DNA from: Granulicella sp. WH15
GTDB lineage: Bacteria > Acidobacteriota > Terriglobia > Terriglobales > Acidobacteriaceae
DNA length: 64,000 nucleotides
Direction: 5' to 3'
NCBI RefSeq assembly: GCF_009914315.1
Contig: NZ_CP042596.1
Location: forward strand, 3,348,001 to 3,412,000
Positions 32,842 through 43,236 of this stretch are shown piece after piece (position 1 is the stretch's first letter; every line of letters starts with the position of its first letter). Under the pieces are notes generated by a model. The model did no database searches. It saw only the letters and a program-made list of their open reading frames with translations, and was not told the DNA's origin. The position numbers and the translations under genes were made by a program.

Positions 32842-35838
32842 ATGCTCAGAGCACGAAATCTCTTCGTCTCATCCCTCGTCGTCGGCGCCACGACGCTCCT
32901 TTCGGCCCAGACCCCCGACACTGCCACTCTCTACGGCACGGTCTCCGACCCCACCAGCGCCCGCATCGCCGGAGCCGAGATCGTCGCGACCGACACCCAG
33001 ACCGGCGTCACCCGCACGGTCCACGCCGACGCCTCCGGCCAGTTCGCCCTCGTCGGCCTCCCCACCGCCGACAGCTACGACATCACCGCGACCAAGGACG
33101 GCTTCGCCACCTCCACTCTCAGCCACGTCACCTTCGTCGGCGGTAGCTCTGCGCACCTCGACCTGCGCCTAGCCGTCTCGGGCGGCACCGCCGCCATCAC
33201 CGTCACCGGAGCCGCCGGTCAGGCCCGCATCGACCAGCCCCAGCTCGGCGACACCCTCAGCCGCGAGCAGATCGAAGAGACCCCGCTCTACGGCCGCAAG
33301 ATCACCTATCTCGCCCTGCTCAACGCCGCCAACCGCCCCGCCATCAACCAGGGCGACGTCTTCATGAACCAGCCTCTCTTCACCACCAACGGAGCAGGCC
33401 GACGCCAGCAGTACTTCGAGATCGACGGCGTCAGCGGCAACGACTCCTGGGGCCGCCAAACCATCTTCACCGCCATCCCGCAGGACGCCGTGCAGGAGAT
33501 GTCGGTCCTGACCAACAGCTTCTCGGCCGAGTACGGAGCCAGCACCGGCGCTGTCGTCAACATCATCACCAAGAGCGGCAGCAACCGCTTCCACGGCGAC
33601 CTGCTCGAGCTGTGGCGGCCCTCCCGGCCCGAGGCCGCGCTCTCCGGCTTCACCCCCGGCAACGCCGCCAGCGGCAACGACATCACCAACGACTCCCTCG
33701 GCCAGACCGCCGCCAGCCTCTCCGGCCCGCTGGCCAAGAAGACCTTCTTCCTCACCGGAGCCGAGTTCAGCCGCCAGGACCGCGCCTCACCGGTCATCTC
33801 GCCGCTCGCCCCCGGCAACTACGTCGGCCACTACCGCCAGTGGCTCGGCTACCTGCGCCTCGACCACGAGCTGAACGCGACCACGCACCTCTTCTACCGC
33901 GGCGACATCGACGCCTTCTCCGACACCAACCCCAACGGCATCGTCGGCGGCAATGCACTACCCACCGTGGCCCGCGTCTTCCACAAGCGCACCTACGCCA
34001 ACGAGCTGGGCGCGACCACCGTGCTCAGCCCCGCACTGGTCAACAACGCCCGTGCGCAGTTCCAGCTCGCCTCTCCCATCACCGAGTTCGACCCGGTCGT
34101 CTTCGGCACCCAGTTCGTCGTGCCCATCGTGAACGGCGGCAGCACTACCACCTTCACCAACGGCACCTCGCAGTCCGCCCTGCTGATGAACCGGCAGTAC
34201 CAGTTCAACGACACCATCAGCTTCACCAAGGGCCGCAACCAGCTCTCCATCGGCGGCGACGTCCTCTACGCGCACACCGGCGGCAACAGCAAAGAGTTCG
34301 GCGGCCCGGTCTACCTCGGCTCCTTCACCTTCAAGCCCTGCACCATCAGCGCCACCCAGAGCCTCACCTACTGCGAGACCACCTGGGCACAGAACATCGG
34401 CAACGCTCTCTCCTACACCCAGAGCTACGGCAACGCCGCCTACACCGTGGACGACGTACTCTGGGCTGGGTTCGTACAGGATGACCTGCGCCTGAAGAAC
34501 CTGACCCTCAACTTCGGCCTCCGCTACGAGCGCCAGACCTTCACCGACTCGACCCTGCTCTTCGCTCCGCGCGTCGGCTTCGTCTACAACCCGCTCAGCA
34601 ACGGCCAGATCGTCATTCGCGGCGGCTTCGGCATCTATGACTCGCAGATCGTCGACAACTCTCAGGCCAACTACTCGCTCGTCGGTCCCACCGGTGTCTT
34701 CAACTACACGGCCCAGGCCGGACAGGTGGGCTTCCCCACCTCCATCGCGGCGGCTCCGCTTCCGGCCTTTCCCGCGGGAGCGCCAGTACCTCTGCGCAGC
34801 CTCTACATCCGTCCCGGCGGCGGCGCGTTCCTCAACTCGTTCTTCCCCACCAACACCCTGGTCAACTACCCGGATAAGCTGGTCAATCCCTACTCCGAGC
34901 AGTACAACCTCGGCATCGAGCACCAGTTCGCTCCCGGCTGGACCCTGGCCGTCGATTACGTAGGCACCCACACCCTACGCATCACCCGTCCCCTGGACGT
35001 CGATGCCCCGGCCTCGGTCGCCCGCACCATCGTCCCCGGAACCCCCGCAACCCCGACCACACCTGCGACTGCTCCGACGCAGTCGATCCGCACCGCCCAG
35101 GCCGCCAACTGCACCCGCCCCTACTGGATCTCCTGGTATCAGTCGCACGGCGGCACCTGCGACCCCAATAAAAACGCGGGCGCAACGCCACCCTATAGCG
35201 TCATCCAGACCGACTCCGACAACGGCGTCCTCTACTACAACGCACTCGACGTCAACATCAACCACACCTTCGCGCACGGCTTCTCCATGCTGGCCAGCTA
35301 CACCTGGTCGCACACCATCGACAACGTCGATCCCGACACCACCAGCCAGAACCCCAACGATCCTCTCCTCACCGGCAAGCAGGAGATCGGCAACGCCATC
35401 TTCGATCAGCGTCACCGCCTCGTGCTCTCCGGCATCTACGTCGCGCCGTTCAAGATCCACGTCGGCGGCGTAGCCACTCTGGCCGGTGGCCTGCCCTACA
35501 ACATCGTCACCGGCACCACCAACAGCGGCGACACCGGCGCAACCACCGACCGACCGCTTGTCAACGGAGCCATCCTGGGCCGCGACACCGGCCGTGGCCG
35601 CCCGATCTACGAGCTGGCTCCCTTCGTCAGCCGTTCCTTCGGCTTCTTCCACGACCGCGTCCACGCTGAAGGTCGCGCCGAGGCTTTCAACGTCCTCAAC
35701 CACGCCAACTTCATCGGCTACAACGGCACCTACGGTAACGGCGTAACGCCTTCTCCGACCCTCGGTGCACCGCTCGCAGGCATCACGAACCAGCTTCCGG
35801 CCCGCTCGCTCCAGTTCTCGGCCAAGGTAAGCTTCTAA
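32842..35838 (+). CDS. Oar-like TonB-dependent receptor (second in window)
   Basis: 998 residues from the ATG at 32842 with TTTGGAGG just upstream; a TTG at 32791 is in frame but gives an unlikely N-terminus. Signal peptide about 1-24, CarboxypepD_reg domain about 25-110 (ATLYGTVSDPTSARIAGAEI), plug domain about 120-235 (LYGRKITYLALLNAANRP), and a beta-barrel ending in FSAKVSF. Likely outer-membrane import of a complex nutrient. The upstream dyads suggest control by the BlaI-type repressor encoded 1.6 kb upstream. It is followed by a hairpin and a third receptor gene. Confidence 0.9.
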   Translation: MLRARNLFVSSLVVGATTLLSAQTPDTATLYGTVSDPTSARIAGAEIVATDTQTGVTRTVHADASGQFALVGLPTADSYDITATKDGFATSTLSHVTFVGGSSAHLDLRLAVSGGTAAITVTGAAGQARIDQPQLGDTLSREQIEETPLYGRKITYLALLNAANRPAINQGDVFMNQPLFTTNGAGRRQQYFEIDGVSGNDSWGRQTIFTAIPQDAVQEMSVLTNSFSAEYGASTGAVVNIITKSGSNRFHGDLLELWRPSRPEAALSGFTPGNAASGNDITNDSLGQTAASLSGPLAKKTFFLTGAEFSRQDRASPVISPLAPGNYVGHYRQWLGYLRLDHELNATTHLFYRGDIDAFSDTNPNGIVGGNALPTVARVFHKRTYANELGATTVLSPALVNNARAQFQLASPITEFDPVVFGTQFVVPIVNGGSTTTFTNGTSQSALLMNRQYQFNDTISFTKGRNQLSIGGDVLYAHTGGNSKEFGGPVYLGSFTFKPCTISATQSLTYCETTWAQNIGNALSYTQSYGNAAYTVDDVLWAGFVQDDLRLKNLTLNFGLRYERQTFTDSTLLFAPRVGFVYNPLSNGQIVIRGGFGIYDSQIVDNSQANYSLVGPTGVFNYTAQAGQVGFPTSIAAAPLPAFPAGAPVPLRSLYIRPGGGAFLNSFFPTNTLVNYPDKLVNPYSEQYNLGIEHQFAPGWTLAVDYVGTHTLRITRPLDVDAPASVARTIVPGTPATPTTPATAPTQSIRTAQAANCTRPYWISWYQSHGGTCDPNKNAGATPPYSVIQTDSDNGVLYYNALDVNINHTFAHGFSMLASYTWSHTIDNVDPDTTSQNPNDPLLTGKQEIGNAIFDQRHRLVLSGIYVAPFKIHVGGVATLAGGLPYNIVTGTTNSGDTGATTDRPLVNGAILGRDTGRGRPIYELAPFVSRSFGFFHDRVHAEGRAEAFNVLNHANFIGYNGTYGNGVTPSPTLGAPLAGITNQLPARSLQFSAKVSF

Positions 35839-35848
35839 CAACCCCATG

Positions 35849-35873
35849 CCCCGGTCATCACAGATGGCCGGGG
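35849..35873 (+). terminator. Hairpin between the two receptor genes
   Basis: CCCCGGTCAT (35849-35858) pairs with ATGGCCGGGG (35864-35873) with one G-U and a 5-base loop. No T run, so it may only weaken readthrough into the next gene. Confidence 0.6.
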
Positions 35874-35916
35874 TCCACTTAACATCCATCCATAAGCCAA
35901 CAGGAGACCCCGTTCC

Positions 35917-38778
35917 ATGAGCGTCCGCAGGTATGCCACCACGATTGCCTTAGCCTGCTGCACGCTCGCTCCTCTTCATGCCCAGACCAGCACCGCCACC
36001 ATCGCGGGCCGCATCCTCGACCCGCAGGGCCGCCCCGTCGCCGGAGCCACGGTCACCGTCCGCAACACCGATCTCTCCAGCACCCGCACCGCCACCACCG
36101 ACGCCAGCGGCAACTTCCGCGTAGCCTCGCTCACCTCCGGCGCCTTCACCGTCGAGGCCAAATCCGAGAGCCTCGCCACCCGCCATCCCGTCCGCCTCAC
36201 CCTAAGTTTAGGCAGCACCGTCCACGTCGACGTCCCCCTTGCCCTTCCCGCAGTCAAGCAGTCCGCCACCGTGCACGCACGCAGCGGCCTCGTAGAAGGC
36301 AACACCGTCGCCCCCGAGGTCAACAAAGAGGACTCCTCCGTCGGCATCTTCCTCGCCGGGCTAACCGTCACCTACCTGCCCAACCGCGACCGCGACTTCA
36401 ACCAGTTCACCACGCTCTCGCCCGGTGCCGACGAGGACGCCAGCGGCAACGGCGTCATCATGGCGGGCCAGCGCGCTTCTTCCCTCATCACGCAGGTGGA
36501 CGGCACCAGCTTCAACGACCCGCTCCACGGCGGCATTCGCGGCGCGGGCGACCGCGCCTTCTTCCTCCCCCAGACCGTCGTGCGCGAGTTCCAGATCATC
36601 CACTCCGGCGTCACCGCCGAGGTCGGCGGCACCAACTCCGGCCTCATCAACGTGGTCACCAAGCAGGGCTCGGGGCGCACCCACGGCGAGCTCTTCTACA
36701 CCGGACGCCCCAGCGGCCTGACCGCCGCCGATGCCTTCGGCAACTCGCTCGACAACACCCAGAACACCTTCGGCGGCTCCACCGGCGGCCCGCTCAAGCT
36801 GCCCTTCCTGCGCAAGCGTTCCTTCTACTACGTCGGCTTCGAGCAGGACTTCCTCCACGTCCCCTACTGGTCGGCCTTCGCCCCGCAAGCTCCGGGCGTC
36901 GTGATCCCCACCGCACTCGCCGCCCAGCAGGGCGAGACCGTGCAGAAGTCCTCACCCACAGCCTTCTTCGGTCGCGTCGATCTACTTCCTTCCCCGAAGG
37001 ACACACTAGCCCTTGAGCTGGGCCTCAACCGCGTCTCCGCCTCGAACGTCCCCGACGCCCTGAACACCGGAGCCTCCACGCGCTCGCTCGCCACCGCCGC
37101 AAACGCAGCCTCGCTCGGCGGCCACAGCGCCACGGCCATCGTCCAGTGGATGCACCTGCTCACTCCACGGCTTGTAAACCAAGCCACGGTGGCGTGGTCC
37201 GGCGACCACCGCAGCCTCACCCCCAACTCCACCGCGCCCGAGCAGGTCATCAACGGCTTCGGCATCCTCGGCGGCAACAGCTTCGGCTCGCAGCTCTTCA
37301 CCTCGCAGCAGACCCAGCTCAAGGAAGACGTCTCCCTCACGCGCGGCAACACCCTGCTCACCTTCGGCGGAGCCTTCGCCTACGACCCCGCCTACCAGCA
37401 GCAGGAGGCCAATCTCAACGGCCGCTTCGACTACGACTCGCTGGCCGACTACCTCGCCGCCAACCCGCGCCGCTTCCAGCAGACCTTCGCCCTCGGAGAC
37501 ACACGCTATCGTGGCTCAGTCCGCGAGTTCAGCCTCTACGGCAACGGCCGCTTCACCCTCACCCGCAAGCTGACCCTCACCGCCGGTCTCCGCTGGGCCT
37601 CCCAGTTCAACCCCCAGCCCCAGAACCCCAACCCGGCCATCCCCGTCACCGCTCACATCCCCAGCGACCTCTCTCTCTGGCAGCCTCGCCTCGGCCTCGC
37701 CTGGAACCCGGCCACGAAGACCGTCGTACGCCTCTCCTCGGGCCTCTTCTCGGCCAATACTCCTGCCGATATCTTCCACCGCGTCGCCATCGACAACGGC
37801 CAGCAGGTCGCCATCGCCGACAGCTACTTCGACCCCATGCTGCTCACGCTCGCACAGCCGCTGCCCCGAGTCCCGGCCCTGACCACACCGGCAGCCCTCG
37901 TCATCGGCATCGACCCGAACTTCCGCAACCCCACCTCCGCGCAGTTCGCCGCCACCCTTGAGCAGGAGCTTCACCCCAAACTCGACGTCACCGTCGGCTA
38001 CCTGCACAACAGCACCTGGCACCTCCAGCGCCGCATCGACGAGAACCTCGACGCTCCCACCATCGACGCCTCCGGCAACCCGGTCTTCCCCGCCCTGCGC
38101 CCCAGCTCCGCCTACGGCCGCCTGCTGGTCAACCAGTCGAACGCCCATTCCAATTACGACGGCCTCCTGGTCACGGCCATCTCGCAGATCTCCCGACGCA
38201 CGCAGGTCACGGCCAACTACACCTTCGCCCGCACCCGCGACGACGACTCCAACGATGGCCCGTTCAGCATCGACTCGGCCCTGAACCCCTATAACCTCAA
38301 GGCCGAGGCCGCACCCTCCACGCAGGACGTCCGCCACAACCTCAACATCGCGGCCATCCTGAATCTCCCTGTCGGCTTCAAGTTCAATCCCATCTTCATC
38401 ACCCGCTCGGGCCTGCCCTACACGCCGCTGGTCGGCTTCGACACCCAGCACGACGCCAACGACTACAACGACCGCGCCGTCATCAGCGGCCAGGTAGCTG
38501 CCCGCAACAGCCTGCGCCAGCCTGCCTTCAACGACCTCGATCTGCGCATCGTCAAGGACTTCACCCTGCCCGGCGAGGGCCACCACCTCGACCTCTTTAT
38601 GGACGTCTTCAACGTCGCGGGCTCCGGCAACCGCAGCTTCGGCCCGTCCAGCTCCAGCCTCTTCGGCAACGCGTCTTCGCCCGTCTTCTCCGCAGGCCAA
38701 GCCCTCTTCGCGCCCGACACCACCCGCCTCGGCGGCCCACGCGAGGTCCAGTTCACCGCCCGACTCGTCGGCTTCTAA
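35917..38778 (+). CDS. Oar-like TonB-dependent receptor (third in window)
   Basis: 953 residues; AGGAGA precedes the ATG. Signal peptide about 1-23 (cut after LHAQ), CarboxypepD_reg domain about 25-110 (ATIAGRILDPQGRPVAGATV), plug about 140-255 (TYLPNRDRDFNQFTTLSPG) and a barrel ending in FTARLVGF. It differs from the upstream receptor enough that the two are not a recent copy. Only 78 bases separate them, so they may be transcribed together. Ligand unknown. Confidence 0.9.
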   Translation: MSVRRYATTIALACCTLAPLHAQTSTATIAGRILDPQGRPVAGATVTVRNTDLSSTRTATTDASGNFRVASLTSGAFTVEAKSESLATRHPVRLTLSLGSTVHVDVPLALPAVKQSATVHARSGLVEGNTVAPEVNKEDSSVGIFLAGLTVTYLPNRDRDFNQFTTLSPGADEDASGNGVIMAGQRASSLITQVDGTSFNDPLHGGIRGAGDRAFFLPQTVVREFQIIHSGVTAEVGGTNSGLINVVTKQGSGRTHGELFYTGRPSGLTAADAFGNSLDNTQNTFGGSTGGPLKLPFLRKRSFYYVGFEQDFLHVPYWSAFAPQAPGVVIPTALAAQQGETVQKSSPTAFFGRVDLLPSPKDTLALELGLNRVSASNVPDALNTGASTRSLATAANAASLGGHSATAIVQWMHLLTPRLVNQATVAWSGDHRSLTPNSTAPEQVINGFGILGGNSFGSQLFTSQQTQLKEDVSLTRGNTLLTFGGAFAYDPAYQQQEANLNGRFDYDSLADYLAANPRRFQQTFALGDTRYRGSVREFSLYGNGRFTLTRKLTLTAGLRWASQFNPQPQNPNPAIPVTAHIPSDLSLWQPRLGLAWNPATKTVVRLSSGLFSANTPADIFHRVAIDNGQQVAIADSYFDPMLLTLAQPLPRVPALTTPAALVIGIDPNFRNPTSAQFAATLEQELHPKLDVTVGYLHNSTWHLQRRIDENLDAPTIDASGNPVFPALRPSSAYGRLLVNQSNAHSNYDGLLVTAISQISRRTQVTANYTFARTRDDDSNDGPFSIDSALNPYNLKAEAAPSTQDVRHNLNIAAILNLPVGFKFNPIFITRSGLPYTPLVGFDTQHDANDYNDRAVISGQVAARNSLRQPAFNDLDLRIVKDFTLPGEGHHLDLFMDVFNVAGSGNRSFGPSSSSLFGNASSPVFSAGQALFAPDTTRLGGPREVQFTARLVGF

Positions 38779-38792
38779 CCTGCCAAGCCGTT

Positions 38793-38944
38793 GCCTGTTT
38801 TCTTGGTTGTCATTCAGGAGCGAAGCGGAGGAATCTGCTTCTGTCTTTGTTGTTGCTTTTGCTTCCGGGGTAGGTCCGGGCTTTGGCCCGGACATCAAAA
38901 CCCACCACAGAAGCGGGCTTTAGCCCCCGAGGTATGCTTTCTTC
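38793..38944. repeat. Long interspersed repeat (family A), copy 2
   Basis: About 150 bases, nearly identical to the copy at 55754-55905. Starts 14 bases after the third receptor's stop codon. Confidence 0.9.
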
Positions 38945-38959
38945 AAAAGAGCAAAGACG

Positions 38960-39060
38960 TCCTGCCGGACGGGCCTCCTGCGCGGAGAGCGGTCACTTCG
39001 TGACTTGTATACCTTATCTCGATGACTCAGGAGGCAACGGTCCTCCCGCTGGTCGGCACG
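38960..39060. repeat. Composite repeat (family C), copy 1, running into the ROK gene
   Basis: TCCTGCCGGACGGGCCTCCT, GCGCGGAG, the small palindrome GGTCACTTCGTGACTT, a variable middle, and GGTCCTCCCGCTGGTCGG. The other copy is at 43237-43335. The right end lies inside the ROK coding region and encodes its last residues. Confidence 0.8.
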
Positions 39061-40313
39061 GTCCGCTTGCGCCGCGACCGTTCGCCCGTCCCCGCCAGAT
39101 GCGTCGACGCGTGATACCCCGAGTGCCGCTGCAATACCACCGCCGCCGCCCCACGCAGCCGCGAAAGCTCGCCGTCATTCGTAATCCCCAACGTAGGAAC
39201 CACCCCAGCCAGCATCGAGCCAGCCAACTCCTTCTGGATGATCGGCCCAAACCGCGCCCATGAAGTCGTCAGATCGCCGGTAATCAAAATCACCTCCGGC
39301 GACAGCGTAGCCGTAATCAACCGCAGCCCCCGCCCCAGGTGCGTCGCCTGCTTCGTCACCGCCGCCACCGCCGCCGGATCGCCCTCCTCCGACAGCCGCA
39401 GCAGGTCGTGAATCGTGCCGACCTTCCCATCCTTCGCGGACTCGCGGTAGTACCGCAACGCCGCCGAGGACGAGGCAAAGACCTCCCAGCACCCATTCTG
39501 CCCGCACCCGCACTGCGGCCCGTTCGGGTCGATGGGGCAGTGCCCGAACTCGCCCGCCAACCCGCTACGGCTGGCGATGATCTGCCCATTCGCCAATATC
39601 GCCGCGCCGATGCCCTCAGACACCGTCACCAGCACCGCATTGCGAATCCCATCCAGCCGCCCCGACCACAGCTCCGCCAGCAGACACGCATTGGCCGCGT
39701 TGGCCAGCTCCACCTGCAACTGCATCTTCTTCTCGATAGCGCCCTTGATGTCGAACTCGCCCCACTTCAGGTTCGGCGCGAGGATCAGCCGCTGCGTATC
39801 CGGATCGACCCGCCCCGGCAGGCTCACGCCGACGCCCTCGAACGAGCGGTCCCGATGCGCCTCCCGCATCGCCTGCATACACTGCACAATCTTCTCGACC
39901 GAACGTTCGGGTTCCGAGACCAGCGGCACAACTTCACGAGCGAGAAATCGCCCATTCAAATCCACCAGCGCCACAATGGACTGGTTCGGCCGCACATCCG
40001 CCACCAGGATCACCATCGCATCGTTCAGCGAGAGCAGTGTCGAAGGACGTCCACGCGGCCGTCGCGCCATCGCGCCTTCAGCCACCCACTTTTCTTGAAT
40101 CAACTGCTCGACGATGGACGAGATCGTGCTCGGCTGCAACCCGGAGAATCGCGCCAGATCGGCCCGCGCCACGGGCTGCTGCGAGCGGATGATCTCCAGC
40201 ACGATATCGCGGTTGATATCGCGCGCATTCTCGCTGGATGCAAGCTCCACATACGCCAGATCAATGCGCTTGATACCGCGCGTCGTGCTCTTCGATCCCG
40301 AGTTCGATCTCAT
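39027..40313 (-). CDS. ROK-family transcriptional repressor (NagC/XylR type)
   Basis: About 428 residues from the ATG at 40313; a GTG at 40346 is possible. N-terminal winged helix about 25-85 (ARADLARFSGLQPSTISSIV), then the ROK sugar-kinase-like fold with the zinc-binding motif CGCGQNGCWE (about 270-279), preceded by GEFGHCPID. It should bind a sugar and repress the divergent genes for lactonase, transporter and dehydratases; XylR-type proteins sense xylose, which fits the pathway predicted here. The last dozen or so codons (KRTVPTSGRTVAS) read through the end of an interspersed repeat, an unusual C-terminus. Confidence 0.88.
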   Translation of the reverse strand: MRSNSGSKSTTRGIKRIDLAYVELASSENARDINRDIVLEIIRSQQPVARADLARFSGLQPSTISSIVEQLIQEKWVAEGAMARRPRGRPSTLLSLNDAMVILVADVRPNQSIVALVDLNGRFLAREVVPLVSEPERSVEKIVQCMQAMREAHRDRSFEGVGVSLPGRVDPDTQRLILAPNLKWGEFDIKGAIEKKMQLQVELANAANACLLAELWSGRLDGIRNAVLVTVSEGIGAAILANGQIIASRSGLAGEFGHCPIDPNGPQCGCGQNGCWEVFASSSAALRYYRESAKDGKVGTIHDLLRLSEEGDPAAVAAVTKQATHLGRGLRLITATLSPEVILITGDLTTSWARFGPIIQKELAGSMLAGVVPTLGITNDGELSRLRGAAAVVLQRHSGYHASTHLAGTGERSRRKRTVPTSGRTVAS

Positions 40314-40807
40314 AGTTGCTGATTGACTCCGCTCGCTGGAAACCACTGCCTACAAAAGAAGTAACCGATTCAATCTATGCACCTCGATCAGCAGCGGAGT
40401 ACTCAGAGCCAGCCGGAACGCGCGCAGAGTTCAGCATATCGCGGTTGCCCCGGGCGGCAAAGACGCCCCACGCAAACACCCGCCTGCACACGCTGCAAGG
40501 CCGAATCTCACTCCCGCACCGCAATTCGAAGTACTGCTCGAAGCAATACCGTACCGCAGCTTCGCCCAACCCGGCCCCCACTGCATAAGCCATGCCCTGC
40601 TCCGCACTTAGACACGCGTTGCCACATGGAAATTTACGTGCTGCGAAGCCTACACGAACCCCGCCTCCACTGTCACATTCTTTTCGATACAAAGAAACCG
40701 GCAAGCCTATCCTGCAATCACCCTGATACACTTCCGTTGCCCAGCTTCCGGAGCTTCATCTACGGTTGAAGCAGATCCGCACCAGCCATCCCATCGGAGA
40801 TCCATCA
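40314..40807. other. Divergent control region, ROK gene and lactonase gene
   Basis: About 490 bases. It should hold the ROK operator and two promoters, but no strong inverted repeat or promoter pair was found. The open frames on both strands have no family resemblance. Confidence 0.5.
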
Positions 40808-41875
40808 GTGACCGGCATTCAGACCATCTCGGCGTTCGTTCTTCTCTCCCTGCTGCCCTCCGGTGTCCTCACGGAGGCCAAGCCATCCAGCCAGAGTGCC
40901 ACCGGCAACACCGTTCCGCTCCAACTCGACCGCCTCGATCCCGCCATCGACGCCATCGTCCCCAAGGACGCCAAGCTCGAGCGCGTCGCCACCGGCTTCA
41001 CCTGGGTCGAAGGCCCCGTATGGATGCCCGGCGGCTATCTCTTCTTCGCCGAGATCACCAGCAACAGCATCCGCAAGCTCACGCCCTCGGGCGACGTCAG
41101 CATCTTCCTCCAGCCCAGCGGCTATCAGGGCACCACGCCCTACCCGCACAAGGAACCCGGCACCAACGGCATGACGCTCGACCGCCGGGGGCGTCTCACC
41201 ATCGCCGGCCACGCCCAGCGTGACGTCTTCCGCATCGAGTCGCTCGTCCCCGGCGCGCCCCACACCATCCTGGCCGACACCTACCAGGGCAAGCGCCTCA
41301 ACAGCCCCAACGACCTCGTCTACAAGTCCGACGGCTCGCTCTACTTCACCGATCCGCCCTACGGCCTACCCGAGCAGCCCAATAAGGCGTACCCGCAGGA
41401 GCAGGCCTTCAGCGGCGTCTATCGCATCCCCAACGCGCTCAGCCAGAAACCCGGAGCAGCACCGGCTCGGGAGAAGCTGCAACTGCTCGTCTCCGACCTG
41501 CCCAAGCCGAACGGCATCGCCTTCTCGCCTGACGAAAAGTTTCTCTACGTCAGCAACTCCGGCCCCAAGAAGCTCTGGATGCGCTACACCGTCAAGCCCG
41601 ACGGCACCCTCACCGACGCCAAGGTCTTCTACGACGCCTCCGCCGACCAGCGCCCCGGCGTACCCGACGGCATGAAGGTCGACCGCCAGGGCAATATCTA
41701 CAGCTCCGGCCCCGGCGGCATCTGGATCATCTCGCCCGCGGGCAAGCCCCTGGCCGTGCTGCACACACCGCTCAACGCCTCCAACGTGGCCTGGGCCGGA
41801 GCCGACCGCAAGACCCTCTACATCACCGCGACCGACAGCATCTATCGCATCCACCTCAACATCCCCGGCGCGTAG
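40808..41875 (+). CDS. Exported SMP-30/gluconolactonase-family sugar lactonase
   Basis: 355 residues from the GTG at 40808, preceded by CGGAG at about nine bases; an in-frame TTG at 40766 has no such site. A signal peptide covers about 1-23. The six-bladed propeller has the family's metal-site motifs: an acidic residue in WVEGPVWMPGG, N in RLNSPNDLVYKSDGSLYFTD, N in PNGIAFSPDEKFLY, and D in VPDGMKVDRQGNIY. These hydrolyse sugar-acid lactones (gluconolactone, xylonolactone). With the downstream sugar-acid dehydratases, a role as periplasmic xylono- or arabinonolactonase is inferred. Confidence 0.85.
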   Translation: MTGIQTISAFVLLSLLPSGVLTEAKPSSQSATGNTVPLQLDRLDPAIDAIVPKDAKLERVATGFTWVEGPVWMPGGYLFFAEITSNSIRKLTPSGDVSIFLQPSGYQGTTPYPHKEPGTNGMTLDRRGRLTIAGHAQRDVFRIESLVPGAPHTILADTYQGKRLNSPNDLVYKSDGSLYFTDPPYGLPEQPNKAYPQEQAFSGVYRIPNALSQKPGAAPAREKLQLLVSDLPKPNGIAFSPDEKFLYVSNSGPKKLWMRYTVKPDGTLTDAKVFYDASADQRPGVPDGMKVDRQGNIYSSGPGGIWIISPAGKPLAVLHTPLNASNVAWAGADRKTLYITATDSIYRIHLNIPGA

Positions 41876-41907
41876 CACCACGCCCAGCAGCACGAGAGGA
41901 ACCACCG

Positions 41908-43236
41908 TTGACCTTCTCACCTGCATCTCCTACCTCTCCCGAGGTCAAGAAGGACCAGCGCAAACGCTGGTTCCTCCTGATGCCCGCCATCTTCATCACC
42001 TACTCGCTGGCCTACCTCGACCGCGCCAACTACGGCTTCGGCGCGGCCGCCGGGCTGGCCAAAACCCTGAACATCAGCGGCTCCCAGACCGCCATCCTCG
42101 GCTCGCTCTTCTTCCTCGGGTACTTCATCTTCCAGATCCCCGGAGCCATGTACGCCCGCCGCCACAGCGCCGCCCGCCTCATCTTCATCGCGCTCGTCGC
42201 CTGGGGCTCTCTGGCCGCGCTTACCGGCGTCATCCGCAACTTCTGGCTGCTCGTGCTCGACCGCTTCGTCCTCGGCATCGCCGAGAGCCTCATCATGCCC
42301 GCCGCACTGCTCCTGCTCACCAACTGGTTCACCCGCCAGGAGCGTTCGCGCGCCAACACCTTCCTCATCCTCGGCAACCCCGTCACCGTCCTCTGGATGT
42401 CGGCCATCACCGGCTACCTCATCCACTCCTTCGGCTGGCAGAAGACCTTCATCATCGAGGGCATCCCCTCGGTCCTCTGGGCCTTCGTATGGCTCGTGCT
42501 GGTACGCGACCACCCCCACCAGGCCAAGTGGCTCTCTGCCGAGGCCAGCGCCGACCTCGCCCACCAGCTCGCACTCGAGCAGCGCAGCCTGCCCCCCATC
42601 GCCAATCTCGGCCTCGCGCTCCGCCGCCCCGATGTCCTCATCTTCTGCGCCATGTACTTCTGCTGGAGCATCGGCATGTACGCCTTCGTGCTCTGGCTCC
42701 CCACCATCATCCAGCAGGGGCTTTCAAAGGGCATCGAGGCCACCGGCCTGCTCTCGGCCGCGCCCTACGTCCTCGGTGTCATCGCCATGATCGTCACCTC
42801 GCAGATCTCGGATCGGACCCAGCGCCGCGGTTCTCTCGTCTGGCCCTCCATGCTCTTCGCGGGCTTCGCGCTTCTCATCTCCTCCTTCCTGGCCGCACAC
42901 AGCTTCTGGCTGGCCTACATTGGCCTCATCCTCACCGCGGGCGGCCTCTACGCTCCCTACGGCCCCTTCTTCGCCATGATCCCCGAGATCATCCCCGCCA
43001 ACGTCGCCGCCGGAGTCATCGCCGCAGTCAACAGCGCCGGGGCACTCGGCGGCTTCTTCGGCACCTGGCTGGTGGGCGAGCTACAAGCCCGCACCGGCGG
43101 CTCGAAGGCGGGCCTGCTCTTCATGTCCTTCTCGACCATCCTCTCCGGCCTGCTCATGCTCTGCATCAAGCGCACCTCGCCCAACTCGAGCGAGTCTGCC
43201 GGACCGTATGATCTAAGCCAAGCCGAACCTACTTAG
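41908..43236 (+). CDS. MFS transporter, ACS type, sugar-acid uptake
   Basis: 442 residues from a TTG start with AGAGGA eight bases upstream. Twelve membrane helices; [15 protein letters not shown] in helix 1 is characteristic of ACS carriers such as tartrate/galactonate/phthalate transporters. Positioned between a secreted lactonase and a YjhG-type dehydratase, it most likely imports the free sugar acid (xylonate or similar). The stop codon is followed at once by an interspersed repeat. Confidence 0.88.
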   Translation: MTFSPASPTSPEVKKDQRKRWFLLMPAIFITYSLAYLDRANYGFGAAAGLAKTLNISGSQTAILGSLFFLGYFIFQIPGAMYARRHSAARLIFIALVAWGSLAALTGVIRNFWLLVLDRFVLGIAESLIMPAALLLLTNWFTRQERSRANTFLILGNPVTVLWMSAITGYLIHSFGWQKTFIIEGIPSVLWAFVWLVLVRDHPHQAKWLSAEASADLAHQLALEQRSLPPIANLGLALRRPDVLIFCAMYFCWSIGMYAFVLWLPTIIQQGLSKGIEATGLLSAAPYVLGVIAMIVTSQISDRTQRRGSLVWPSMLFAGFALLISSFLAAHSFWLAYIGLILTAGGLYAPYGPFFAMIPEIIPANVAAGVIAAVNSAGALGGFFGTWLVGELQARTGGSKAGLLFMSFSTILSGLLMLCIKRTSPNSSESAGPYDLSQAEPT

